A stretch of 64,000 nt of DNA from Tubiluchus corallicola (GCA_030141605.1 JAQGDQ010000840.1:1-64000); one strand, 5' to 3'. Shown: positions 38,938-49,998, counted from the first letter of the stretch. A program made the numbers and translations. Notes: generated by a model from the sequence alone, not told the origin.

Positions 38938-41904
38938 TTACCATGACTCATCACTGCTTGACTTATAGCTGCTTGACTCATCGCTGCTTGACTCATCGGT
39001 TTCTTCCAATGAGTTTGTTTCAAGTTTCTTCCAGGCTTTTTCAAATTCGCACATTTTGTATGCTTTATCGGATGCCCGTTCTCCATCCTGTCCTTCTTGC
39101 ACTTTTGTTTGTCTAATTTGCTGATACAAATCATGTATTTGCCTGTCATCAAGAGTAACAACACCTTTCTTTGTCGGCACAGTATTTTCTAGAACATGTC
39201 TTCCTATTGCATCAGCGCATAAACTTGCTAAGTGCAAAAGAGGTACTCCTTCAATTTTCTTTTTTTCATAATCTTCCAAGATGTTGACATTATCCAGCAA
39301 ACATTGTTTCATAAATGCCTCGCTGCAACATTCGGATATGTAACTCAAAATGCTCTGGACACGATCAATTGCATTCTCTTGATTCCACTTATCATCATCA
39401 GACACTTCTGTTACTTCATGAAGAAATGCCGTTTTAACTAGATAAGCATCAATCAGCTTGCTCGGTTTGTACTTCACAATTTCAAACAGCTTTCCAATGT
39501 TGACATCGTCGAAGATGTTATCAATTTTTATTTCATTTAACTTTAACGATTTACCGTAAATTTCTTCTCTGAGTAACGCTTTTGTAAGCTTCAACACTGT
39601 TTTTCTTTCTTCTGACAAGCCTTCTATCAATCTGCTTTCAGCCTGGCTAGTTGACAATGTCCACAAGTACTTGTCAGAATTATGTGACAAAGGCTTACAA
39701 ACAGCGTATATGTGAAATGAAGAGGATTCATCGGATTCAGGCTGTGGCGCATGAGATGACGGTGAGATACTCAGTGTATTGGATTCACTTTCAGAAAGCT
39801 CAACAGCAGGTGAGAAATCCAAAGCTACTGCCAAATCTTTGTAAATCTCTTCTGTTCCAGAGTAAACCATATGAAACGTGATGCAGACCTTGTTGTATTC
39901 GATACGCTCAAGTTTCAGGTTTTCGTCAGTGGTGACTGCAGCTGCCATGGCTTTGCAAGCAATTGGCACAAATTTATCTTTAAGATTATTTGGTAAAAAT
40001 GTGCCATCATTGCATTTCAAGTGTACAAGGCCAGGATTATCAGTTTTCTCAATTGAAACTCCATCACTGAATTTCCTTAAGGTAACTAGGAAGTCGTATT
40101 CATCTGGCAGACCAATTTTCGTGCCACATGAAGAACTTCCTACTAATACAGGAAAACAATCGAACTCCTGATTGATTTCACCAATTTCCTTGCAAGCTGC
40201 ATTTACAACAGAAAGAACTTTTTGCTTGACAACATCATTCTCTGAGCTATTGGGAAGGTTTCCTAAAAAAATTATTTTAAGTATGCTAGTGATTTCCTCA
40301 CATCCTGCTATTTCTTCTTCAGTGGGTGTTTTCTTCGGTATTTCAGGCTCTTTGCGCCACCCAGGTATGTATAATAAACTTAAAAAGTGGCCCACTGTTT
40401 CTTTGTACTCGTCATTTATTGTTATTTTGTTCACTAAGTCTATGTACAGATCAATCGCTGTTTGCCCTTTTTTGTTTGACTTTTTGAGGTCGACTCCATG
40501 CTCCAGCAAACATATTACAATTTCACTTCTGATGCCAATTTGTAAATGTGCAGCTATATGTAACGCAGTGTTACCTTCGTTATCACATGTGCTTACATTA
40601 CTTCCGTGATCCAGCAAAAGTTTAGCGCTCTCAAATTCTTTTTGACAAACAGCATAATGTAAGGCTGTATTGCCAAACTTATCCTTTTTGTTTATAAAAT
40701 CATTGCTAGAGTCAGTAACTCCAGGTAAATGTTCCAGCAAAATGCGTACTGTTCCTGTTGTTTCTGCACTTTCTCCTTTAACTGCAGCTATAAGAGCTGT
40801 TTCTCCATCCTTATCAGCTGCAGTGTAGACAGCATCATGAGAAAGTAATAGTTGTAGAATTTTGTGATGTCCGTGTGCAGCTGCAATCATTAGAGCTGTC
40901 ACACCGTATATGTCACATTGGTCACGATCAGTACTGCCAGCTGACAAAAGACGTTCAACAGCAACTTTGGCATTGTACTTTGCTGCAGCCATGAGAAAAG
41001 TTTGGTCCATGTCTTCATATTTAGATAATTGATGATAATACAGAGAGCGAAAATTGATGACTGCAACTTCTTGCGTTGCAGTACGTGCGGGAGGAATAGC
41101 ATCAAATAAATTGGTTTTACTAAAGCTGACAAACAAGTTTATGGCTTCTTCATCTTTGCGATCAGCAGCAATTAAAGGGGCAGACCACCCATCATCGGAT
41201 GTGGCATTACAGTCAGCACCAGCCAAAAGATTTAATATAGCTGCATAAGAGCCAGCACGTGTAGCAAACATAAGAGGCGTCCATCCATCCTTGCCACTGA
41301 CATTACAGTCAACATCTCTGCTAAGCAGCAATTCAACTATTTGCTGGTTGTTATTTTTAGAGGCAAGTAAAAGAGGAGTCCGTCCATCCTTGTCACTGAT
41401 GTTAGGATCAGCTTCACTTTCTAGTAAGAGCTGAACTACATTCATGTGCCTATTAGCAGATGCCAACATGAGAGCAGTCTCTCCACTGTTGTTGCTGATG
41501 TTAATATCAGCTCCACTATCTAGTAAGAGCTGAACTACATTCAAGTGCCCATCTTCAGATGCCCACATGAGAGCAGTCTCTCCATCGTTGTCACTGATGT
41601 TAATATCAGCTCCACTATCAAGTAAGAGCTGAACTACATTCAAGTGCCCATGAATAGATGCCCGCATGAGAGCAGTCCATCCATCGTTGTTGCTGATGTT
41701 AATATCAGCTCCACTATCTAGTAAAAGCTGAACTACATTCAAGTGCCCATTAAAAGATGCCAACATGAGAGCAGTGTCTCCACTCCAGTCATTTTTTCTG
41801 AAGTTGCAGTCAGCACCTTCAGTGAGCAACCGCTGGACTTCATGAATGTCTCCATCGCTGGCTGCTCGAATAAGTCGACTATTTAATCTAGATTCTTCAG
41901 CCAT
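38938..41904 (-). CDS. Ankyrin-repeat cGAS/Mab-21-like nucleotidyltransferase, 988 aa
   Basis: Residues about 10-250 hold seven or so ankyrin repeats; three in the middle repeat GHLNVVQLLLDSGADINIS exactly. Residues about 300-490 hold a second ankyrin block (ending GNTALHIAA, GQTAIDLYIDL). Residues about 540-960 are a Mab-21/cGAS-fold nucleotidyltransferase. Its signature is VGSS at 588-591, then E602-Y-D604-F, fitting G[GS]x(9-13)[DE]h[DE]h, with a third acidic residue D696 in VALDFSPAVEL. The spine W747-TLSTSQ-A-E756 and LIDAYLVKTAFLHEV (817-831) fit the C-terminal lobe. With all three acids present it is probably an active cyclic-dinucleotide synthase of the cGLR class; the ligand is unknown. 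The C-terminus is a Ser/Asp/Glu-rich tail. The start is the first ATG after a predicted acceptor at 42016, in strong context (GGCATGG). The stop TAA lies inside a splice-donor sequence (GGTAAGAT). Confidence 0.9.
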   Translation of the reverse strand: MAEESRLNSRLIRAASDGDIHEVQRLLTEGADCNFRKNDWSGDTALMLASFNGHLNVVQLLLDSGADINISNNDGWTALMRASIHGHLNVVQLLLDSGADINISDNDGETALMWASEDGHLNVVQLLLDSGADINISNNSGETALMLASANRHMNVVQLLLESEADPNISDKDGRTPLLLASKNNNQQIVELLLSRDVDCNVSGKDGWTPLMFATRAGSYAAILNLLAGADCNATSDDGWSAPLIAADRKDEEAINLFVSFSKTNLFDAIPPARTATQEVAVINFRSLYYHQLSKYEDMDQTFLMAAAKYNAKVAVERLLSAGSTDRDQCDIYGVTALMIAAAHGHHKILQLLLSHDAVYTAADKDGETALIAAVKGESAETTGTVRILLEHLPGVTDSSNDFINKKDKFGNTALHYAVCQKEFESAKLLLDHGSNVSTCDNEGNTALHIAAHLQIGIRSEIVICLLEHGVDLKKSNKKGQTAIDLYIDLVNKITINDEYKETVGHFLSLLYIPGWRKEPEIPKKTPTEEEIAGCEEITSILKIIFLGNLPNSSENDVVKQKVLSVVNAACKEIGEINQEFDCFPVLVGSSSCGTKIGLPDEYDFLVTLRKFSDGVSIEKTDNPGLVHLKCNDGTFLPNNLKDKFVPIACKAMAAAVTTDENLKLERIEYNKVCITFHMVYSGTEEIYKDLAVALDFSPAVELSESESNTLSISPSSHAPQPESDESSSFHIYAVCKPLSHNSDKYLWTLSTSQAESRLIEGLSEERKTVLKLTKALLREEIYGKSLKLNEIKIDNIFDDVNIGKLFEIVKYKPSKLIDAYLVKTAFLHEVTEVSDDDKWNQENAIDRVQSILSYISECCSEAFMKQCLLDNVNILEDYEKKKIEGVPLLHLASLCADAIGRHVLENTVPTKKGVVTLDDRQIHDLYQQIRQTKVQEGQDGERASDKAYKMCEFEKAWKKLETNSLEETDESSSDESSSYKSSSDESW

Positions 41905-42016
41905 GCCTGCTCTTTTTGAACGAAGCGTTTTTAGATCTATCCTGTTCTCAGATCAGAATCGTGACGTGCTAATTGCCCAAGTGAGTATTCCTATAGGATA
42001 AACCCGACAGCACCAC
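41905..42016 (-). other. 5' UTR part of the coding exon
   Basis: From the predicted acceptor TTATTATTGATAG|GTGG at 42016 to the start codon there is no ATG. At 41940-41938 the codon matching the short paralogue's ATG is ATA, so this gene starts 12 codons later than its copy. Relative to the paralogue there is also a 2-bp deletion near 41980. Confidence 0.65.
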
Positions 42017-42834
42017 CTATCAATAATAAAAAACAATTATTTTAATTTGAAAGACATGGCTGTAATATGCTTTATTTTATAGTCTGGATGTTTAATCATT
42101 TTAATCATTTTGAAATCATTGCTTAGGAAATTGATTCAAATCAAACAAGAATCCTGTAATGACAACGTAAAATCAACAGAGAAATCATTCAATCAACTCT
42201 CAATATTTCACTTTCATTTCGCGTCTTTAGTTACATCTTACGTTGATATTAGAAAGTCGTTAAGATTCACATTGACAAGTTAAGAAATGTCATGACTACA
42301 AATGGCTACAAATTTCAATTAAACACGTGGGACAGAATGATCACAATGATATGATATGTATATCTAATCACCCTTATTTGTGACTGTTAAATAATTTCTA
42401 ACCCATTAATAATAAAAAATCAGTTGTTTTATAGATTATGTATCTGGCTTGATCTAGAAACTTAGTTAATAAAATAAAATCTTTGATAATGTAATGTGCG
42501 GTTTGTGGATGTAGCTTTGCTAAAAGCATGAACTTTGCATAATCTAAAAATTAAGATCATTAAATAAAATCTAATCTGAGCTCAGAAAATCAATTTGACA
42601 ATCTTTTTGCAATTGAACCCAAAGTAGGTTTTATACGACATTATATCTGCAGAAGTACAGGGTGAGTCAAAATTAGTGCTACATTTTTTGTGAACAGTAA
42701 AACACTGAAAGACAGGAAATACAATAAGTAAAAAAACTGTGTTATGATGGAATTTTGAAATTCTACGAATACAAAGTTGAAGTTGGGATTTAAATCTGAT
42801 GCAAGCTATAAATGCAAATAATTTTAAATAATAG

Positions 42835-42929
42835 ATATGATGACGATGATATTAATAATAATATTAATAATAATAATAATAACAACAACAACAACAACAA
42901 CTACAGGAACAGGAACAGGAACAGGACAG

Positions 42930-42991
<62 letters not shown>

Positions 42992-43035
42992 ACAACAGCA
43001 ACAACAACAACAACAATAGTAATAACAAAAATAAT
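42835..43035. repeat. Compound (AAT)n/(CAA)n/(ACAGGA)n/(CAG)n microsatellite
   Basis: Occupies the position of the pure (AAT)n tract in copy A, but shows ACAGGA hexamers near 42903 and a CAACAG-rich run after it. Confidence 0.93.
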
Positions 43036-43287
43036 ACAAATAAAACACAGTAAATATTAACACAAACTGCATAAAGTTTCAAAAATTGTCATTTTTGACT
43101 TTTGTATGTTATTACCTAGTTTAGAACCACCGTCAAATTTCAGCAAAATTGTGATAAACAGACAGAGGTGAAAAGGGACGAATTCATCTTTTATCCGTAA
43201 TCAATATTTATTTACTCTCAGAAAGAATGACTACTAAATCATAAATGACAATTTTTCAAGTTTGTTCCTCAGTTTTTAACAACTTAC

Positions 43288-43363
43288 CAAATGTAACTTG
43301 ACAGAGTTGAGAGTGAAAGAAACAGCTCAGTCACGACAAGTAATTCACAACGGACAAAACAAC
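43288..43363 (-). other. Leader exon alpha-3 (predicted)
   Basis: The acceptor is TTTCTTTGTTTTTTAG|GTTG, with a very strong pyrimidine tract. The donor is CATTTG|GTAAGTTG. 76 nt, no ATG. It is followed downstream by the acceptor of the large coding exon. Confidence 0.65.
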
Positions 43364-44164
43364 CTAAAAAACAAAGAAAAAAAGCATAATTGAATCTTGA
43401 CTGTATGAAATCATAACGATTTTTGACAATTTCTGAATCATTTCCAAATGCAAAAACGTATGATTGGTTAACAATAACTCAATTATCTCTTACTGTTTAT
43501 TAAAAAAGTAACAAAAAAGTTTTTTTTCAAAAATTCTTCTTCATTATTAAGTGCACTTTCTTTTCAAACTGCAGCAAATAAAACTTTCTTTTGAAATCTT
43601 AGTTGTCTATTATTCTGATAATAAAAACAGTGAAAAGTTTTATTTCAAATTTAAATGCAGCACTTTTAAATAACCAAGACTACATCTTACTCGTGACTTG
43701 TCAGTATGTTGGTATCTCGCAGAGGAGAAATTGCCATGAAGAAGTGGCGTACGATTTTAAATGCACATAGTTAAGCAACCTGAACTTGAATTGTAAGAGA
43801 TGGGTGACTGCAGTAAACTGATTTTTGGAGGTTATCATTCTGTCTCTAGTTATTAAGCTTAGGCACTAAAGGTGAGTGTGCTGAAAATATGAAGGTTATG
43901 TTACTGAAATTGTGTCTAGATATTTATGTTGGGGGTTAAAGGTGAATATATATAAAAAACTGCAAATTCAGTTTAAGAGAATCGTCCTAGATAAAACGTC
44001 TTGACAATTATGTAAAACCCGTTTTCTAGTGAAAGCTGATTTCAACTTACAGAGTACCAGGCAAAGTCACTAGATAAAAATTACATAAAGAATTATAATT
44101 GCCGAAAAATACAAAAATTGTCAGTTTTTGAACTTTTCTTGTGAGTTGTACTTAAGTATCTTAC

Positions 44165-44256
44165 CTGATGTAAATTGTTTAATGTTTAGCTGACAGCAGA
44201 CCAACTGCAAGGCAACCAGTTTATGCAGGATGAGGAATTCAGAATTAGGAAAGAGC
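44165..44256 (-). other. Leader exon beta-2 (predicted)
   Basis: The acceptor is TTGTATCCTTTCCAG|GCTC and the donor is ACATCAG|GTAAGATA. 92 nt, no ATG. It shares CTCATCCTGCATAA and GTCAGCT..GCTAAACATT with beta-1. Confidence 0.65.
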
Positions 44257-45224
44257 CTGGAAAGGATACAATAATAGTTACGATAAGTTTTGCACGTCTA
44301 AACAAGTGTGCTGCAGTACATTCAAGAATGTTACTTCAGTTGCAACCAGGAACAACATAGTAGAATCCTTTTTAATAAACGTTCCATGGTCAGTAATCGT
44401 TCAGTAATTAATAATCAATTTCCGTATTTGTGGAACAAAATCAAGTTGTTAAACACCTTGTCAAAAAGGAAGAGAATGATAATCAATTAATGAGTAATCA
44501 ACACTAAATAAAAATGCCACTAAAATTTTGCAAAAAAATGGTTGACAGAACGCCACTTTTATGATGGAGTCACAGAATTAATGAAGCTTTTGTGTCGTTT
44601 ACTTGAGTAGGAAGAAAAATGCAAGCATCAATGCTAAATGTATTTTTATAGATGTATTTTCTATACAATTTCAAAAACACTCTGATACAAGTTGGTGCAG
44701 AAAAAACGTGCCACCAAAACAGACTCGTAATATTTCACTATGGAACACGCATTCAAAATAGTAATACACACAATCTTATAGCATAGTTTTTTTCCAAGAA
44801 AATTCCAAAAGACCCTTACAAACTTACTAAGTGACATTACAAGATTTTTTATATACTGTGTTTATCACATTTACAGTACTTCATTCACTGCATTTAAAAT
44901 TTACTAAAATTACTCAAAAAACGTGATAGAACGAGACGTTAAAGCAGGAAAAAGATGCAAAAAGTAATCTACTTATTCAACAAAATGTACCTATTATCGT
45001 TAAACGATATTCATTAATAAAGCAACGAAAACTTAAAAAATCGAAATTTTTTAAATGTCAGTGAATTCTTTTATGACTGATCCACAGAATTGAACAGCTA
45101 GAAGGAATGCAAAGCAAAGCCAAAAAGTTCTAATACAGGGTTGTCCAGAAAAAACGTTTCACCAAACTAATATGCAACTTTTCACATTAGCAGAGGCATT
45201 TGGAGGGATCACAACATCACGTGT

Positions 45225-45560
45225 CTCATCAAATATGCTGCCCCAAAATCTATGCATCCAAATGTGTTGCTGTAAAATTATGCTTCCAAATCTGACACCC
45301 TAAATCTATGCATCCAAATGTGATACCCAAAATCTATGCATCCAATCATAAATTTATGCATTCAACGGTTTAAATGAAAATCCGTGCATTCAGAACTGCT
45401 GCCCTGAATGCATGTACTCAAATTCATGCTGACACAACTATCCGTTTTCAAAAGTGCAACCTTTTAGAAATGCTTTCAAGAGTGTTATCCAAATTTTTAC
45501 ACTCAGAAGTGTTGTGCTGAATCCCCATGTCTAATATGGTTGCTTCAACATATCTGCCTT
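45225..45560. repeat. Degenerate 28-30-bp repeats
   Basis: Loose units of the type CC(C)AAAATCTATGCATCCAAATG with GCTGCCCTGAATGC variants. They resemble the 47560 block and more distantly the 28-bp array at 48.2-49.4 kb. Confidence 0.7.
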
Positions 45561-45704
45561 TTTAATGACCAATACATGGTCAATAATCAGTCCATAATTA
45601 GTAATTAAAATGTAAAACAAAGTTTAAAAACTGAATTCTTATACTGTGAGAAACAGCAACAACACAAAAAACTGACAATTTTTGAGCAAACTTCTTTAAC
45701 TTAC

Positions 45705-45777
45705 TTGCCAGATGAAACTTGTGAAGCTGAACGTAACCTTGACAACAATTCACCAATCGCCAGTAATGATAAAAGCA
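45705..45777 (-). other. Leader exon gamma-2 (predicted)
   Basis: The acceptor is GCCTTTCAG|TGCT. The donor is CTGGCAA|GTAAGT, or alternatively a GC donor CTG|GCAAGT four bases earlier. About 73 nt, no ATG. It shares CAAGGTTACGTTCAGCTTCA with gamma-1. Confidence 0.6.
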
Positions 45778-46053
45778 CTGAAAGGCAAGAACTAATCATT
45801 AGACATAATAAGCAATAAGCACTGTAATAGGCCTCGAGGAACAAGGCGTCTTCCTATTACCCAATTTGGAAAATAGCAGTTAAACAATCATGCATTGTTA
45901 GTTTAAAATGTTAGAGAAATGAATGAAAAGCAATGAAAAATGATGATTTAATATTTGATTTTTAACGATTATTTTACTAGGAAAACCAACGAATACAATA
46001 AAATCATAAATGGCACTTTTACCAAGTTTTTGTATCCATATCCAACAACTTAC

Positions 46054-46126
46054 CAGGTGTAATTTGATGCTGACAGACTTGACAGTGAAAAGAACAGCTC
46101 AGCCACGATACAGCCACGAAAAGAGC
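46054..46126 (-). other. Leader exon alpha-2 (predicted)
   Basis: The acceptor is TTTTTTGGTATTTTAG|GCTC and the donor is ACACCTG|GTAAGTTG. 73 nt, no ATG. It shares GCTGAGCTGTTCTTT- and CTGTCA-type blocks with the other alpha exons. Confidence 0.65.
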
Positions 46127-46693
46127 CTAAAATACCAAAAAATTCATAAAAGTGAATAAACTCTCAAATTTTCGACTCAACTAAATCTTGATGATTTTGA
46201 TTTTATCTGAACTTTTTTCAGATGATAAAAAATATGACTAATTAATGAAAATTCAGTTATCTATTACCTGATTACTAACGTGTTTCTTTGAATATTATGC
46301 AAAAACAAGGTTACAATGAGGTCAATAATTTTCAAATACAAAGTTGAAGTTGAGATGTAAATTTATTGTAATTCGTTGGTCAACTTAGATATTTTCTAAT
46401 AACAGTAATAATGATGTTGATAATGATGAAGATGATGATGACGTAAACTTTGTTTCTTTACATAAAACGGCATAAAATTTCAGAAATAACCTTTTTTATA
46501 ACTTTTATCTGTTACTAACAAGTTTTAAACTGATTATGAAATTCTAACTAAACCTTTATAAAAAGAGACAGTAAAGAAAGTGACGAAAGCAATTTTTTAT
46601 TTGTAACTGGTAAATTTACCAGCAAAACCAACAAAAGTTCTAAATTGTAAATCACAATTTTTTTAGTTTGTGTATCACTGTCATAAAAGTTAC

Positions 46694-46765
46694 CAGGTGT
46701 AATTTGATGCTGACAGTGAGTAGAACAGTTCAGCCAGACAATAATTGCTTGTTAAAATATAATGG
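46694..46765 (-). other. Leader exon alpha-1 (predicted)
   Basis: The acceptor is TTTTAGATTTTTTAG|CCAT. The donor is ACACCTG|GTAACTTT, a weaker site. 72 nt, no ATG. The last 28 nt match alpha-2 almost exactly. Confidence 0.55.
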
Positions 46766-46828
46766 CTAAAAAATCTAAAAATTGTTAATATTCCAACTGT
46801 GTTTGCGAAATGCACTGCAGTGTCTTAC

Positions 46829-46920
46829 CTGGTGTAACTTGCTCAATGTTTAGCAAACAGCTGACAAACTCCAAGGCAGTCACCTTATGCAGGATGAGGA
46901 ATCCAGATTTTGAAAAAAAC
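46829..46920 (-). other. Leader exon beta-1 (predicted)
   Basis: The acceptor is GTGATTTCCAG|GTTT and the donor is ACACCAG|GTAAGACA. 92 nt, the same length as beta-2. No ATG. Confidence 0.65.
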
Positions 46921-47554
46921 CTGGAAATCACAGCCTAACAATCAGTTTTGTGGCTCCTAGTAAGTGCACTGCTACGTATCCATCCAGTGAAGAAATTTGC
47001 TTCAGTTGCAATAAAGTGGAACTCATTCCTACACTTACTGTCCAGATTACTTGTTGCTTAACTTCACTTTCGTATTGCTGTAACCACTCGGCAAGTTCGT
47101 TTGTTCTGTTTAATATTTTTCCTAACATGCATCCAACAATTCAAGGTCAATAATTGATTAGTAATTAGTAATCAAACAATCCCTGTATCATTGAAACTAA
47201 AACAAGCTTTTAAACAAGAACATGTTAGATGCGTAAATAGCTAATCAAAAAGGAACAGGGTTATGAAACTAGATCAGGGCTAATCAATGACTAATGAAAC
47301 TAAAAACAAACACTATAATTTTCTGAAAGTTTTCAATTAAATAGTTGGCAAAACGTCACTTTATGATGGAAAACCACATATTGTAAAAGCTCATTGCCAA
47401 TCAGTAACTAAGATATAATTTAATAGCTAGCAATGAAACTTAAAAAAAAATGCAAATTTCAATCTTTTAAAAATAATGACATGATTGTTTTTGCAAGGTA
47501 CGCAGAAATATTTATTCGAGATTGAGTACTGCAACAAAGTCCTAAAAAAGCTGC

Positions 47555-47790
47555 CCTAAGCTTACACATTCAAATTTACTACCTAAATTCATGCATTCAA
47601 GACTGCTACTCTAAACTCACGCATATAGATGTGCTATCCAAGTCTATTTACCCAAAAATGCTGGACCAGAGCTGTGTATCCAAAAGTGATGACATAAATC
47701 AATGAAATTAAAGGTAATGCCATAAATTTATACATTTAATGGTCTAATCAAAATCCGTGCATTTAAAAGTGCTGTCCTAAATTCATGGAC
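47555..47790. repeat. Degenerate 28-30-bp repeats
   Basis: Units such as CCTAAATTCATGCATTCAAG; the equivalent of the 45.2-45.6 kb block in the neighbouring module. Confidence 0.65.
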
Positions 47791-47914
47791 TCAAATTCAT
47801 GCTGACACGAATATGAACTTTCAAGAGTGCAACTTCGTAGAAATGAATTCTTATATTGTGAAAAACAGCAAGAACACAAAAACTGACAATTTTTAAACAA
47901 ACTTCTCTTAGTTA

Positions 47915-47987
47915 CTTGCCAGCTGGAGCTTGTGAAGCTGAACGTAACCTTGACAACAGTTCACCAATTCCCAGTAATGATAAAAAG
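47915..47987 (-). other. Leader exon gamma-1 (predicted)
   Basis: The acceptor is CAGGCTTTTCAG|GCTT. The donor is CTGGCAA|GTAACT, or a GC donor CTG|GCAAGT four bases earlier, as in gamma-2. About 73 nt, no ATG. Confidence 0.55.
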
Positions 47988-48229
47988 CCTGAAAAGCAAA
48001 AACTAATCATTAGGCACAATAAGCAAAAAGCACTGTAATAGGTCTAAAGGAACAAGGCGTCTTCCGAATACGCAATTTGGAAAATGGCAGTAAATACATT
48101 GTTACTTTAAGAAAACAGAGATAGGAAACCGATGAACAAATCTTTTATTTGTAACGATTATGTTACCAGTAAAACCAGCAAAAACTTGTGAATAACAATT
48201 TTGTCAAGCTTGGTAAGCATGTTTACTGA

Positions 48230-49370
48230 CTAGGTTTTTTATAGCTTAACTTCAGCCTCCAAAATTTAAGTTTTCTGAAATGCCGTGGTAAATTTAAGTA
48301 TTCCGAGTTGCTGCAATGAATTAAAGTATTCTGAAATGTTGCTCAGAATTCAACTATTCTGAAATGCTTCAATAAATTCAACTATTCTGAAATGCTGCAA
48401 TAAACTCAAGTATTCTGAGATGCTGCAATAAATTCAAGTATTCTGAAATGGCCCAATAAATTCAAGTATTCTGAAATGCTGCAATAAATTCAAGTATTCT
48501 GAAATATCGCGCTAAATTCAACTATTCTGAATAGCTGCAATAAATTCAACTATTCTGAAATGCTGCAATAAATTCAAGTATTCTGAGATGCTGCAATAAA
48601 TTCATGAATTCTAAAAATGCTGCCCTAAATTCGAGTATTCCGAAATACTGCAACAAATTCAAATATTCTGTGATGCTCCAATAAATTCAACTATTCTGAA
48701 ATGCTGCAATAAATTTAAGTGTTCTGAAACACCACAATAAATACAAGAATTCTAAAAATGCTGCCCTAAATTTAAGTATTCTGAAATACCGCAATAAATT
48801 CAAGTATTCTGAGATGCTGCAATAAATTCAAGTATTCTGAAATGCTGCAATAAATTTAAGTATTCTGAAATGCCGCAATAAATTTAAGTATTCTGAAATA
48901 CTGCAATAAATTTAAGTATTCTGAAATGCTGCCCTAAATTTAAGTATTCTGAAATACCGTAATAAATTCAAGTATTCTGAGATGCTGCAATAAATTCAAG
49001 TATTCTGAAATGCTGCAATAAATTCAAGTATTCTGAAATGCCGCAATAAATTTAAGTATTCTGAAATGCTGCCCTAAATTCAAGTATTCTGAAATGCTTC
49101 AATAAATTCAACTATTCTGAAATGCAGCAATAAATTCAAGTATTCTGAAACACCACAATAAATTCATGAATTCTAAAAATGCTGCCCCAAATTCAAGTAT
49201 TCTGAGATGCTTCAATAAATTCAGCTATTCTGAAATGCTGCTCTAAATTCAAATATTCTGAAATTTTTCAATAAATTCAGAAATCCTGAAATGCTGCAAC
49301 AAATTTAACTATTCTGATATGCTGCCCTAATACTAAATATTCTGAAATACTTCAATAATTTCAAGCACTC
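48230..49370. repeat. 28-bp minisatellite in predicted intron 1
   Basis: About 40 units of the type CTGAAATGCTGCAATAAATT then CAAGTATT, period 28 bp, with variants (GCCCTAAATT, CCGCAATAAA, CACCACAATA). It lies between predicted exon 1 and gamma-1. Confidence 0.93.
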
Positions 49371-49913
49371 AAGTTTGACTTCATAAGTCAGCGCTTCTTT
49401 TAAAAAAGTTGCACTAAATTCAGTTTCTAACAACATTAAAAGTTAAAACCAAAATGAACAATCAATCAGTGTTTTACTAGCAAATCAGTTACAATAAAAA
49501 GATTTAAAATGACAGTTTGACGCAAAAAAGAGTGGAAAAACGACAAGAAATTAAATTATTATCCAATAGTAACAAACAGTCAATAAATGTGAATAAACAT
49601 TTAATAAATGGCTTCAAATATCATGTCTGTTTCTTGTATTTTAATATTAAGCAGTCTTTCATCAGGTTAAACTACAAACATTACCTGGTAATCAGGTATT
49701 TGCTGAATTGAAGAATATATAACACATCAAATCCAACAATTTAATTTGCAGCCGTTAATAATTTTATAATATAATATAATAATTTTATAATTTGTGGTGA
49801 ATATTTTAATTTAAGGATACAGACCTTCAGTCTGACATGTTGATGTTTTAAAGATTAAATCACCTTTTCATTGATCTATAATAAACCTAAAAAGTATTAA
49901 TTTCAAAACTTAC

Positions 49914-49976
49914 TTTTTCTCTGTCTTTTTTCTTTCTTCTTCAAGTGTAACTCTTTTTGTCTAGAATTCTTAATAG
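49914..49976 (-). other. Predicted exon 1 of the ankyrin-nucleotidyltransferase gene
   Basis: The donor is GAGAAAAA|GTAAGTTTTG (GT at 49913). The 5' end is set only by a usual TATA-to-start distance of about 30 bp. The exon is purine-rich (GAAGAAGAAAGAAAAAAGAC) and has no ATG. It is the only candidate first exon I could find upstream of the leader array. Confidence 0.5.
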
Positions 49977-49998
49977 TTCTTACAACGTGTGGACTCAG

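Larger units (their letters stand above)
41905..44165 (-). repeat. Segmental duplication, copy B (leader of the large gene)
   Basis: Counterpart of 36848-38942. It includes insertions absent from copy A (about 42050-42160 and 42420-42590). It contains alpha-3 and ends at the beta-2 donor. Confidence 0.85.

Noticed and set aside
39651-41248. Plus-strand frames of 64-145 codons across the 988-aa gene
   Set aside because: Antisense shadows of the minus-strand coding sequence.
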